Source: Chitinophaga sedimenti
GTDB taxonomy: Bacteria; Bacteroidota; Bacteroidia; Chitinophagales; Chitinophagaceae
NCBI RefSeq assembly: GCF_023156195.1
Contig: NZ_JAKUKA010000001.1
Span: 5,829,501 to 5,893,500 of the forward strand
Reading direction: 5' to 3'
DNA length: 64,000 nucleotides
Shown here: positions 50,388 to 61,328 of the stretch, one piece after another
Layout: each line of letters begins with the position of its first letter
How positions within the stretch are numbered: the stretch's first letter is position 1
Position numbers and translations under genes: made by a program
The notes under the pieces: generated by a model
What the model saw: only the letters and a program-made list of their open reading frames with translations
Databases searched by the model: none
Told to the model about the DNA's origin: nothing

Positions 50388-50977
50388 ATGATCAATGAGG
50401 CGCTGAAGTTTATTTCTGATGAAGTAAACAAGTACTTATCTGTCAAACTGGGTCCGCTTACCGATCCCCGCCTGGTGCTCGGAAACGTAGCGCGGTTGCA
50501 GGATGGCGATCAGGGAGGCCCAATCCGCTGGCCAACAAGGCGATTTTGTCTTTAGTGAATATCGAGGAAGACCGTGTATCCAGATCGCCCGATAACTTCC
50601 GGCGCAACCTGGAAACCAATGGCCTGATGTACAAAAATCCACGGGTGCATCTTAATCTGTATTGCCTGTTTTCTGTGAACCGAAATGATTACTTCGATGC
50701 ATTGAAATGGTTGTCGCTCATCGTACAATTTTTTCAATACCGCAATGTGTTTGATAAGGCTAATTCGCCGGGAATGGACGAAAAACTTGATCGCCTCGTG
50801 GTAGACTTCTGCAGTCTCAATTTTGAACAGGTAAACCATTTATGGGCCACACTCGGTGGTAAATACTATCCCAGCGCGTTGTATAAAATACGCGTCGTTG
50901 TCATCGACGACGATATGGTAGAAGCAAGTGGTGAACTGATCCGGGAAATCAATATCAGCGAAAATCAGCATACTTAG
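50388..50977 (+). CDS. DUF4255 protein, Afp16/Pvc16-like cap or tube terminator (one frame break)
   Basis: First gene of the eCIS operon. DUF4255 proteins in Afp and PVC (Afp16/Pvc16) sit at the distal end and control tube and sheath length. N-terminus MINEALKFISDEVNKYLSVKLG, then ILSLVNIEEDRVSRSPDNFRRN, a typical DUF4255 pattern, and the end FYDALKW-like region followed by YYPSALYKIRVVVIDD. The frame breaks at about 50520. About 196 aa joined. The next gene begins 3 bp later. Confidence 0.75.
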
Positions 50978-50980
50978 CTT

Positions 50981-52149
50981 ATGCAGCTTAGTTACAAAAT
51001 ATTGTTCGCGGTAGAAATACTGCACGACTATTACGTTAACGGCCTGTGTCCCGACTTCGAGATCGTGCCGTCGCCGGAAACAGCGCAACTGTTCCGCGAC
51101 CAGCAGGTAATCTGGAAAAACATGGGTAACAAGGGATATGCGCTGGTGCGTGCCGTGGAAGGCAAACCCATGGCCGCTCCCGCTCCCACAGACGTGTATC
51201 GTGTATACCTCAAACTGAAACGCCCGCTGTTCGCAAACTATACGAATCTTGATGGTATTTTCGGTCCGGCGAAACGCCTGTACTTTTCCAACCTCCACCA
51301 GGTAAAGGCCGGCACGGTTACGTACTTGTCGGCGCCAATAGCCGCCTACAGTAACGCGGTTACCTACCTGCCCGGCGCGCTTGTGATTAGTGGCAACGAT
51401 GTGGCAGAGGCCTTGCGCAGCAGCGATAGCGGCAATGCACACACGCCGGGTGAAGCAGTCTTCTGGCGCAACAAAGGAGCACTGCGTTATGCTACTACCG
51501 GCGACCTGGTTACCAATGCCGGCGGCACTTTCCGCTTTGTGCTGCCCGCCCCGGCCACAGCTGTTATGACAGATGTTTTCCGCTTTAATCCCGCATCGGG
51601 GTTGTACGACATGGAAGCCTTACCCGCAACACTGGACAACTTCGAAACACCGCAATCGGAAATCGCGATCGATTTGCGGTACCGGAGCCGGGCCGCTACC
51701 GCGTTACCGCCAACGGGGCCGAAACCATGTTGTACGTAGACGGCCGCCTGCGTCGCGAACAGGTACACGGCGTGATTGAAATATTTAATCACTTCCCCGC
51801 CGCCAGCGATTTTTCGCTGCTCGATGTGCAGGGCGGCATGAAAGAAAAGATATTTACGATTCGCTTCGCTAACCGCGCCGCCATCTGGAAATACACTACG
51901 GGCGTAGGTTCTAAGGTAACGGCGGTGAAGGATAGCCAGCACAATTACAACTTCGCGCAACAGAGCAATTCATTTATATCAGACAAGCCCATCCCTTTTA
52001 CCGAGGCGCCTATCAAATCTATCTTCCCGGAAACAGGTAATGTGGGACCGCCCGTACTGAACGTAAGCAATGCAAACGCAGCCAGGATAAAAACGATAGA
52101 AAAGGACGGAGACCTGTTTTACTGTTCGGAAATACCCCTCAATTACTGA
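50981..52149 (+). CDS. Uncharacterised eCIS-operon protein (one frame break)
   Basis: About 388 aa when joined across a break at about 51695 (two open pieces 50981-51739 and 51727-52149). No family is recognised. The first 100 residues (MQLSYKILFAVEILHDYYVNG) look globular. The middle is rich in beta strands and the C-terminal part (GRYRVTANGAETMLYVDG, FTIRFANRAAIWKYTT) suggests a beta-sandwich. There is no signal peptide, membrane segment or catalytic motif. Placement between the DUF4255 gene and the sheath, in a tightly spaced operon, makes a structural role in the particle (cap, adaptor or assembly factor) the best guess. Confidence 0.55.
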
Positions 52150-52187
52150 TGTAACCTCAAATTCTTCATCAACAAATCATATTCATC

Positions 52188-53611
52188 ATGCCTTCCACAT
52201 TTAAGACTCCCGGCGTTTACGTCATCGAAGAACCTAAATTCCCGCCTTCGGTAGCGCAGGTCGAGACGGCCATCCCGGCTTTTATAGGCTACACGGAGAA
52301 AGCTGATAAACGCGTTCCCAACGATCTAAACATGACGCCCACCCGCATCACTTCTATGTTGGACTACGAGACTTATTTCGGCGGCCCGCAGCCGGAAGAC
52401 AATATTGTGGTAACGCTCCGCGAAGAGCAGGACACCAACGGCAACGTACTTTCCATGAACGCGACCGCCGCATTTTCTGCTTCCCCACGCTCCAAACATA
52501 ATATGTATTATGCCCTGCAACTGTACTTTGGCAATGGCGGCGGCCCCTGTTACATTATTTCGGTGGCTGCGTACTTAACACTTGGCACCGCGCCGGATGC
52601 AACCGCCCTCACCAACGGGCTCAAAAAACTGGCAACGGTGGACGAGCCTACGCTGATCGTTTTCCCGGAAGGACCGAATATGAGCACACCGGCTTTGTAC
52701 TATACGCTGCAACAGGCTGCGCTGGATCAATGTAACCTGCTGCAAGACCGGTTCTCGATCATCGACCTGTACCAGAACAGCGATACCAATACCAATAACA
52801 TCGATGTGTTCCGCGATGCTTCGCTGGCCAATAACCTCAAATACGGCGCGGCTTATTATCCCAACCTGGTGACCACGCTCACCTACAAGATCAACGAGGC
52901 TGCCATCGTGGTGAACCGCAGTGTGATCGTGAATGGTGCTAATACTGATTCTGTATTTGAACTGGACGATCCCGCGAACAAAAGCACCGCGCAATACGCC
53001 GCATCTATAGAAGCCATCAACAAACTCAACGTGGAATTGCCGCCCAGCCCCGCGGTAGCCGGTGTATACGCTACTACCGACGCCAATCGTGGTGTATGGA
53101 AGGCGCCTGCCAACGTGGGTTTGAACTATGTGATGAAATTGGCTTCACCCATTACGGATGAAGAAAATGGTTACATGAACATTGATCCCACCGCGGGTAA
53201 ATCGGTGAACGCCATCCGCACCTTTACCGGCAAAGGCACGCTGGTATGGGGTGCGCGCACTTTGGCAGGCAATGATAACGAGTGGCGGTATGTATCTGTC
53301 CGCCGCTTCTTTAACATGGTGGAAGAATCCTGTAAGAAAGCCAGCGGCCAGTTCGTGTTTGAGCCGAACGACGCCAACACTGGACCAAGGTGCGCGCCAT
53401 GATCTCCAACTTCCTCACGAATCTCTGGCGGCAGGGCGCACTGGCCGGCGCTAAGCCCGAACATGCGTTTTATGTAGCCTGCGGTATCGGCACAACTATG
53501 ACTGCACAGGACATTCTGGAAGGACGTATGAACGTGGAAATAGGCATGGCGGCTGTTCGCCCGGCAGAGTTCATCATCCTGAAATTCTCTCACAAAATGC
53601 AGGAATCTTAA
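52188..53611 (+). CDS. Contractile tail sheath protein (one frame break)
   Basis: Forms the outer contractile tube of the injection particle (Afp2-4/Pvc2-4 type, phage tail-sheath fold). The start STFKTPGVYVIEE is the classical sheath opening (TPGVYV-E-E), followed by TAIPAFIGYT. The C-terminal domain includes GVWKAPAN, ARTLAGNDNEWRYVSVRRF and, after a break at about 53382, VRAMISNFLTNLWRQGALAGAKPEHAFYV and FSHKMQES. About 474 aa. Only one sheath gene is present, whereas Afp and PVC clusters have three. Confidence 0.92.
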
Positions 53612-53629
53612 TCCACCTAAATTCTAAAA

Positions 53630-54073
53630 ATGGCAAATATGGCATCCAATTATCCATTACCGAAGTTCCACTTTCGCGTGGAATGGGGCGGTTCCAATAT
53701 AGGTTTTACAGAAGTTACCGGTCTGGACAAAAGCATCGACGTGATCGAATACCGCCACGGCGCCAGCCCGGAGTATCACAAGTTAAAAATGCCGGGGCTG
53801 CAGAAGTTCTCCAACATCACGTTGAAGCGCGGCACGTTTGCGGGCGACAACGAGTTTTTCAACTGGTTGAAAACCGTACAACTCAATACGATCGAACGTC
53901 GCGACCTGATCATATCGCTGCTGAACGAGAACCACGAACCCGTGTTCAACTGGAAGGTGAAAAACGCCTGGCCGGTAAAAGTACAGAGTTCCGATCTGAA
54001 GGCCGACGGTAACGAAGTAGCCGTAGAAACGCTGGAGCTGGCGCACGAAGGTCTTGAAATAGAAACCGTCTAG
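53630..54073 (+). CDS. Inner tube protein 1 (gp19-like)
   Basis: Small tube subunit of T4 gp19/Afp1/Pvc1 type. 147 aa with YPLPKFHFRVEWGGSNIGFTEVTGLD at the start and the end block WPVKVQSSDLKADGNEVAVETLELAHEG, both characteristic. A second ATG at 53639 is an alternative start. It follows the sheath after 18 bp and polymerises into the lumen that carries effectors. Unbroken. Confidence 0.92.
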   Translation: MANMASNYPLPKFHFRVEWGGSNIGFTEVTGLDKSIDVIEYRHGASPEYHKLKMPGLQKFSNITLKRGTFAGDNEFFNWLKTVQLNTIERRDLIISLLNENHEPVFNWKVKNAWPVKVQSSDLKADGNEVAVETLELAHEGLEIETV

Positions 54074-54083
54074 TCAATGTACC

Positions 54084-54590
54084 ATGCTGAATTTTGAATA
54101 TCCCCTGACCGGGTTTCATTTCCTGGTCGTGTTCGAAATATTTCCGCAAACGCCCGTCGATGTTTGCTTTCAGGAGGTTACAGGGCTGTCTGTGACCATG
54201 AACACCGAAAGTATTAAAGAGGGCGGAGAGAACCGTTTTGAACACAAGCTGCCTACCCGGGCCTCGTACACAGACATTGTGCTGAAGCGAGGATTGTTCA
54301 ACACCGCCCTGCTCACCGAATGGTGCCGGCAGGCGATCGAGAACTACGACTTCAAGCCAACCAACGTGCTCATCAGCCTGCAGGATGAAAATCATGTGCC
54401 GGTATTTGGATGGTATGTGATGAACGCCATTCCTGTAAAATGGGAAGTGTCCGGGTTGCACGCTGAAAAGGGACAGGTGGCGATCGAATCGCTGACCCTC
54501 AGTTATAATTATTTTAAGATTATCTCACCGGTATCGCTGGCGGCAGGACTGGCAGGAGGCTTGTCCGCCAGTGTATCGGTAGGGATTTAA
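54084..54590 (+). CDS. Inner tube protein 2, divergent paralog (tube initiator type)
   Basis: A 168-aa gp19-like protein: YPLTGFHFLVVFEIFPQTP, CFQEVTGLSVTMN, ASYTDIVLKRGLF, VPVFGWYVMNAIPVKWEVSG. It is the second tube-fold gene, 10 bp after the first, more diverged and with a Gly/Ala/Ser-rich tail (AAGLAGGLSAS). In Afp/PVC/AlgoCIS such divergent copies form the first tube layer on the baseplate (Afp5-like); that role is inferred. Confidence 0.85.
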   Translation: MLNFEYPLTGFHFLVVFEIFPQTPVDVCFQEVTGLSVTMNTESIKEGGENRFEHKLPTRASYTDIVLKRGLFNTALLTEWCRQAIENYDFKPTNVLISLQDENHVPVFGWYVMNAIPVKWEVSGLHAEKGQVAIESLTLSYNYFKIISPVSLAAGLAGGLSASVSVGI

Positions 54591-54599
54591 ACGCGTGTT

Positions 54600-54773
54600 A
54601 TGCCGGTGATTATCCGGGAAATACAGATTACCGCGGAAGTGGGTCCGGGCAGCAGCAATGCCGGCACCGCCGCGCCCACGGCCGCCCCGGTGAACGGCGC
54701 CGACCGCGAAGCGATTATTGCGGCCTGCGTGGAGGAAGTGTTGCGTATTATGCGGGAGAAACAGGAACGGTAG
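54600..54773 (+). CDS. DUF5908-type small eCIS protein (57 aa)
   Basis: MPVIIREIQITAEV at the start fits the M-P-[IV]-x-I-R-E-[LI]-x-I pattern of the short DUF5908 proteins found in eCIS clusters (Afp6/Pvc6 position). A Gly/Ala/Pro-rich linker follows and then a charged helix (AACVEEVLRIMREKQER). It starts 9 bp after the tube gene. The 96-bp gap that follows holds no gene. Probably a chaperone or small baseplate piece; function unproven. Confidence 0.65.
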   Translation: MPVIIREIQITAEVGPGSSNAGTAAPTAAPVNGADREAIIAACVEEVLRIMREKQER

Positions 54774-54869
54774 TCGCTGTCATCAGTTGTTTAAGCGCGG
54801 GAAACAGCGGCGGGTTAATGCCGCGGCCATCCCGATCGAAAATTCTCATCAAACTAAAGCCTACTGCAC

Positions 54870-55587
54870 ATGTTCGACGAAGGAACATTGGAGAAAATGA
54901 AGATCATTCCCTGCGAGGACGCCAACTACACAGAGGCATCCGGCATGGAACCATACCTGGTGCAGATCAATCCCGAATCGTATTCGCTGAGCCAGCAGAT
55001 ACGCTTCAACGAGGCCCAGGCCCCGGGGCAACAGCGCCGCGCAGTTGCAGTTTGCGGGTGGCAGTCCGCAGGAGCTGACGTTCGACTTCATTTTCGACGG
55101 AACAGGTGTGATCAGCCAGGGAAACGCCCTGCTGAAAATAGCCAACATCTTCGGCGCGGGCGAGAAACTAAGTGTGCCGGAAGAACTGGAAAAATTTAAG
55201 ACCGTGGTGTTGACTTATGCCGGCGACATCCATGAACCGCGTTACGTGAAGCTGGTGTGGGGTACCTTGTTGTTCAAGTGCCGGCTCACTAATCTCCGCG
55301 TAACTTATAAACTCTTTAAGCCCGATGGCACGCCGCTGCGCGCCTCGGCGAATTGCACATTCCGCGAAAGCGTGGAGCCTGTAGAGCGCGAGGCGATCGA
55401 GAGTAACAGCTCGCCCGACCTTACGCACGTGCGGGTCGTGAAAGAAGGGGACACGTTGCCGCTGATGACTTACCGCATTTACGGCGACAGCAAACATTAC
55501 CTGGAAGTGGCGCGGGTGAATAAGCTCGTGAACTTCCGGAGGCTCACGGTAGGGCAGAAAATCTATTTTCCACCGATCCAAAAATAA
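54870..55587 (+). CDS. Baseplate hub protein with LysM (Afp7/Pvc7-like; one frame break)
   Basis: N-terminal tube-fold-related domain (PYLVQINPESYSLSQQIRFNE is typical of contractile-system LysM tail proteins), then FDFIFDGTGVI, and a C-terminal LysM domain (VRVVKEGDTLPLMTYRIYGD ... RLTVGQKIYFPP). One G is missing at about 55030. About 239 aa. It joins the tube to the spike. The next gene starts 6 bp later with TTG. Confidence 0.85.
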
Positions 55588-55593
55588 ACCAGT

Positions 55594-57337
55594 TTGAGTC
55601 TTAGCAGGACAATACCCGTTAATGGCGTTGCCTCACTTGTATCCTTTACCGTAAAGGTGGAAGGTACCGAGATTCCCCGTACGGTGAATCTCTGGCACCT
55701 GGCGGTATACCGCGAAGCCAACCGCATAGCGCGGGCCACGTTGTTCATCATGGATGGCAGCGCCGCCGCCGGTGATTTCCCGGTGAGCAACGCGGATACA
55801 TTTTTACCGGGAAAGGAAATTGAAGTGCAGCTGGGGTATAGCGGTACCAACCAGAAAGTGTTCCGGGGTGTGATCGTGAAACACAGCCTGAAAATACGGG
55901 CATCCGGTTCGCCGCTGCTTTGCATCGAATGCATGGATAAACTGGCCAAACTCAGTATCAGCAAGAAGAATAAATACTTCACAGAGATGAAAGACAGTGA
56001 AGTGATAGAAGAACTTATAAGCGACGCCGGCCTGGACGCCGATGTGGAAGCTACCAGCGTGAAACACAAGGAACTGGTGCAATACTATTGTACCGACTGG
56101 GATTTTATTATGACCCGCGCGGAAGCGAATGGCAAATTATGTTTTACGGAAGATGGGCTGCTCGTCGTGAAAAAGCCCGATCCATCGCAGGAACCGGTGT
56201 TCGATCTGTTATTCGGTTCTACCATTTTAGAACTCGATGCCGAGATCGATGCGCGGCACCAGGTGAGCAGTGTAGCATCTAACGGATGGGATGCGGCCAG
56301 CCAGTCGCTGGTGACGGCAGACGCGGTGGAGCCGGGGTATCCTGGTCCGGGTAATATTTCCAGTGATGACCTGGCGAACGTTTTTAAGGCCGATCCTTTT
56401 CGCTTGCAACATGGAGGTGGATTGGCGGAGAATGAACTGCAGGCCTGGGCGGACGCGCAAATGATGAAAAATAGGTTGTCGAAGATCCGCGGCAGGGTGA
56501 GGTTTCAGGGCTTTGCAGGGATTATGCCGGGGCAGGTAGTGAATGTAGGCGGAATAGGAGCGCGCTTTAACGGCAAGGTATACGTGAGCGGTGTGCGTCA
56601 TGAAGTGAAAAACGGGGCATGGCATACGGATGTACAATTCGGCTTGTCACCGCAATGGTTTGCGGAGCAGCAGCAAGTAACGCATGCCTCCGCCAGCGCC
56701 GTTATCCCGGGAATTAAAGGACTGCACATCGGTGTGGTAACCGATCTCGAAGACCCGGATGGCGCCTTCCGTGTAAAGGTGCGGCTGCCCGAAGTATCAA
56801 CACAGGAAGAAGGGATGTGGGCGAGGATCGCGTCTTTTACGCGGGGAATGAGCGCAGCGCTTTTTTCGTCCCGAGATAGGTGATGAGGTGATCGTTGGTT
56901 TTTTACATGAAGATCCGAATTACCCCGTGGTGCTGGGCGCTTTGCATAGTGCCGCCAATCCTTCGCCGGAAGCCCATAGCAATGATAACTATATTAAGAA
57001 GATCATGACAGCTGAAAAGCTGGAACTCGTTTTCGATGATAATAAAAAGTCGGTAACGATCCGCACGCCGGGTGGTAAAATTATCACCATAGATGATAAT
57101 GGCAGTTTGATTAAACTGGAAGATGAGAATGGGAACAAAGTAACGATGGAGCCGGCTGCGATTAAGCTGGAGGCCGCGGCTAACCTGGAGTTGAAAGCAG
57201 GCGCGGAATTGAAAATTGCGGCGCCGAATATTTCTATCAAAAGCGATGTAGCCTGTGAGCTGAATGGCAGCGCTTCCGTAAAAGTGGCCAGCAGCGGGAG
57301 TTGTGTGATACAGGGCGCTATCGTTCAAATAAATTAA
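55594..57337 (+). CDS. VgrG-like spike/hub protein (Afp8/Pvc8-like; two frame breaks)
   Basis: Central spike of the injection particle. It starts with TTG (55594), as no ATG is near. gp27-like hub (residues 1-350; FRGVIVKHSLKIRASGSP, YYCTDWDFIMTRAEANG), OB-fold gp5-like domain (GVVTDLEDPDGAFRVKVRLP), then IGDEVIVGFLHEDPNYPVVLGAL, and a C-terminal beta-helix-like end with ELEA/ELKA-type strands. Breaks at about 56846 and 56873, each one G missing. About 581 aa. No enzymatic C-terminal extension is seen. Confidence 0.9.
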
Positions 57338-57340
57338 ACA

Positions 57341-57634
57341 ATGTCCAGACCAGCAGCCAGGATAAGCGATATGCATGTATGTCCCATGGTGACCGGCACC
57401 GTGCCGCACGTTGGGGGCCCGATATTACCTCCGGGTTGTCCGATGGTGATGATCGGCGGTTTACCGGCTGCGCGGGTAGGCGATATGGCGGTATGCACGG
57501 GTCCACCGGATACGATCATTATGGGCTCTGCTACGGTGATGATCGGTGGTATGCCCGCGGCGCGGATGGGCGACAGCACAGCACACGGTGGCACCATTGT
57601 ACTGGGATGCCCAACGGTGTTGATTGGCGGATAA
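57341..57634 (+). CDS. PAAR-domain spike tip
   Basis: A 97-aa PAAR protein that sharpens the VgrG spike (Afp10/Pvc10). Repeated P-x-[VM]-x-I-GG-x-PAAR-x-GD units: CPMVMIGGLPAARVGD, SATVMIGGMPAARMGD, CPTVLIGG. The His and Cys residues for the bound metal are present (MHVCP, AHGG). It starts 3 bp after the spike. No toxin domain is fused to it. Confidence 0.93.
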   Translation: MSRPAARISDMHVCPMVTGTVPHVGGPILPPGCPMVMIGGLPAARVGDMAVCTGPPDTIIMGSATVMIGGMPAARMGDSTAHGGTIVLGCPTVLIGG

Positions 57635-57661
57635 ATATTATGGACCTCAAAAATATTCCAC

Positions 57662-58100
57662 ATGGCAGATAAACCTTTTTTGGGAAGAGGCTGGAGTTTT
57701 CCACCGGTGTTTTCCAAAAGCACCAGGCAGGTGGCAATGCTGGAAGGGGGAAGCTGATATCCAGAGCAGCCTGGATATACTATTATCCACGATGTTGGGC
57801 GAACGCGTGATGCAGCCCCGTTATGGCTGCGATATGCGCGACCTGCTATTCGAATCGGTCAACACTTCGCTGAAAGCCCTGATGGCTGACCGTGTAAAAA
57901 CGGCACTCCTGTTCTTCGAGCCGCGCATCGAAACAGAAAAAATAGACATTCTCACGGATAACTCGCTGGAGGGGCTGATACAGATAGAGATCGTGTACCG
58001 CGTGCGCAGCACCAACAGCCGGATGAACTACGTATTCCCCTTTTACCGTAACGAAGGCACCGAAATACAAAGCAGCCAGCGTGTGGCTGCAGGCGGATAA
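57662..58100 (+). CDS. gp25/GPW-family baseplate wedge protein (one frame break)
   Basis: Start at 57662 (MADKPFLGRGWSFPPVF), then VAMLEGEADIQSSLDILLSTMLGERVMQPRYGCDMRDLLFE, diagnostic for gp25-like wedge proteins (Afp9/Pvc9), with the L-x-T-x-x-G-E-R-V-M-x-P-x-Y-G-C motif. The frame shifts at about 57752 in a G run (one extra G). About 146 aa. Polymerisation of the sheath begins from this protein. Confidence 0.9.
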
Positions 58101-58117
58101 TCTACTTAAAGCAGACC

Positions 58118-61100
58118 ATGGCCCCCAAAACACATATCAGTACGCACCTGCGCGATGGCGCCAGCCAGCATGCCCGCGACACCGCCGAATTAAAAGGCGG
58201 CTTCGTGAGCGTAGATGAGCGCAGCCTGACCGACCTGCTGGACTTTGCGCGGCAATACGCCCGTTCGGTGAAATATTTCGATCACACCGGCGCAGCTCCG
58301 AATACAGAGAACGGCGCCTGGGATGTGTTTTTCGACTTCGACAGTGCATCGATCGAACGGCAGTTATCGGTGCGCAATGACTTTGAACCGCACCTTGCGC
58401 TGTACCTGGCATTTATACAGTTGTTCCAGCATGCGCGTAAACAGGTAAATGGGTTTACACAACAACACCTCGATTTCTATTATCAGCAGGTGTTGGGCTT
58501 AAAGCCGCTTAACGGCCGCCCAGATGAAGTGCATGTGGTATTTGAGCTCGCGAAAAACATTACCGAACAGTTTTTGCCTGCCGGCGCAGCGCTGGATGGT
58601 GGCAAAGATGCAGCGGGCAACAAGCTGGTATACGAACTGGATAATGAGATAGTACTTAATACCGCGACTATTACGGATATGCGGAGCACCTATATAGCGG
58701 GCAGCGCGCCGGACGTGGTCAAATACGCTACTGTGGCCAACAGTAACGACGGTCTTGGCGATAAGCAGCCGCCTTCATGGTTGGCGTTTGGGAGCGATAG
58801 CCTGTCTGTACAGAAAACCGGCTTTGCCGTGGCGTCCGAATTGCTGGCCTTAAAAGAAGGTGATCGTAAGGTGGTCGCGGAGATTACGCTCTCCGTAGGC
58901 GCAGACTTCAATCTCGCCACAGCCAACACACTTACCACGGGCGCTTTTGAAGTTTTCTACAGTGGGGAAAAAGGATGGATAGGTCCCAATGCGGCTACGG
59001 CTTCGTTTAAACAATCGGGCAACGCGTGGTACTTACCTTAACCGATGCCGGTTTAACTAAAACAGCACCGGCGGTAACAAGTTACAATGCCGCATTGCTC
59101 GGGAAAGACTTTAATACCACGCTGCCATTGATGCAGGTGTTGTTTTCAAAAACGACGACGGGCGTATTGCGCAAGATGTTGCTAAGCGCCATGGTACATA
59201 GTGTCCAGCTGAGGGCAGATGTGAAAGGCATTACCAGCCTGCAGCTGCAGAACGACCTTGGCGTACTGGACCCCAAAAAGCCTTCATGCCATTTGGGCCC
59301 ATTCCCGTTACCGGCGCGAGCTTTTATGTCGGGTACGACGAGGTGCTGAAGAAAAACATCGATACTTTTTCTTTTGAAGTAGACTGGCAGGGCGCGCCCA
59401 AAAACTTCCGGGACCATTACAGGAATTATTTTCCGCAGGAATTTATGCTGGGTCATTCGCCAGGCGGCTTTCCGTACGTGGGTATTTACTATGGCCCGAG
59501 TATCGTGATCAATAATAATAACCCTGTGGATGACAATGGCTATTTCACGGCGAGCATCAGCATCAAGGGAAAGAATGATAAAATACAGACCCGGTTGTTT
59601 GCGAATGACGGCACGGCGCATATCCAGTGGCCGTTCCGGGAGAACAGCGCGCCGGTGGTAACAAGCATCTTTTCTGATTACGCCAGCCTGGCGACCACGT
59701 TTAACAGTTACTATCCGACTCAATATAGTTTGTATTCCAATCCAAACTTCTTTGCGTATACGGGACTAAGTTTGAATACCATCTGGCAGATGCCGGTGTT
59801 TAGTTTGCTCAATCCCGCTAAACCCGTAGATACTTCGAAGGGGTTTGTGCGTATTGATTTGGATAAAGATTTCTTTCATAAAAAATATCCGCTGGTATAT
59901 GCAACGAAAATGCGCGATGAAGCGGGTGAAGCCGGGTTGCCGCAGGAGCCATACACCCCGTTGATCAAAACATTTTCGTTTAATTATACCGCTTCTACGA
60001 ACCTCGTGGCGGTAGACAGTAACAGTTTTGCGGCCTTTAACACGCGCAGTATTCAATTTTTTAGTGTAGATGTTTTTGGGGTGGCGGAGCAGCATGGTTA
60101 CCTGAAAAACAGCCTGGCTGCACCTTTACAGCTGGCCACCACCAGTGTTCCATTGTTGCCGCAGTACGCAGTTGGCGGTGCGTTTTACATAGGCCTGGAG
60201 AAAGTGTCGCACGGACAATCCGTGAGTTGCCTGTTCCAGCTCGCCGAGGGCAGCGCCGATCCGGAAACCGACACACAGGAGGTGGAGTGGAGCATTTTGT
60301 GCAACAACGAATGGCGGCGGTTTTTACCGGAGGAAATTGTGCTGGACCGCAGCAATCACCTGTTGCGCTCGGGGATTATTCAATGGGCGATCCCGAATGA
60401 AGCAACTTTTGACAATTCGTTAATGGGCAAGGGTCGTTGCTGGATAAGGGCGCGGGTGCAGCAGCCGTTGGGCGTTTGTCGGATGGTGCAACTGCACACA
60501 CAGGCTGTTCGGGCTACATTTCAGCCCGAAAGCGGTACGCCGCTCATGAATGTATTGCCGGCCGGTGTTATTTCAAAGCTGAAAGACAAGCTGCCTACGA
60601 TTAAAAAAGGTGCAGCAGCCCTACGCATCTTCAGGCGGTAAACTACCGGAGAGCGCCGACGCTTTTGCAATCCGCGTGAGTGAACGATTGAGGCATAAAC
60701 AGCGGGCCATTAATGCCCGGGATTATGAGCACCGGTGCTGCAGCAATTCCCGGAAATCTATAAGGTGAAGTGCCTGCAACACAGTTCCGGCGCAACCGGG
60801 CATTGCTGCGCACACCAGTCACCCGGTGATGTAACGCTGATCGTAGTGCCCGACCTGCGCAACGCGAATGCCATCCATCCGCTGGAGCCTAAGGTGAGTA
60901 AGGATGTGCTGGTGCGGGCGGCAGATTACCTGCAACAACATTGCTCGTTCTTTACGACTGTGTATGTGGAAAACCCGCGTTATGAAAAAGTGCTGCTCGA
61001 ATGTAAAGTCCGGTTTACTACGCAGGGCGCGAACGGCTACTATAAAAAGAAGCTGAACGAAGAACTTGTGCAGTTCCTGTCGCCCTGGGCATTCGACAGC

Positions 61101-61328
61101 AGCCTCGATATCACGTTCGGTGGTGCGGTGCGGAAAAGCGTATTACTGAATTTCATTGATGAAAGGCCGTACGTGGATTTTGTGACCGACTGCCACATGT
61201 ATCACGTAGTGAACGGACAAAGGAGCGGCGACCTGGGCGAAATATTCGTATCCGATCCCCGTGCCATATTGGTGTCGGGCAGCCAGCATACAATTTCCGA
61301 TTTCACCTTACAAGATGTTTGCACATGA
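58118..61328 (+). CDS. Baseplate J-like large protein (Afp11/Pvc11-like; four frame breaks)
   Basis: About 1070 aa after joining frames at about 59025, 59275, 60612 and 60730. N-terminal SLTDLLDFARQYARSVKYF and DVFFDFDSASIE; a long beta-rich middle; towards the C-terminus FAIRVSERLRHKQRAINARDYE followed by LQQFPEIYKVKC and VTLIVVPDLRN, the strings that identify this eCIS family, and then a gpJ-like end (VYVENPRYEKVLLECKVRF). It builds the baseplate wedge with the gp25 protein. Its stop overlaps the next start (ATGA). Confidence 0.85.
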
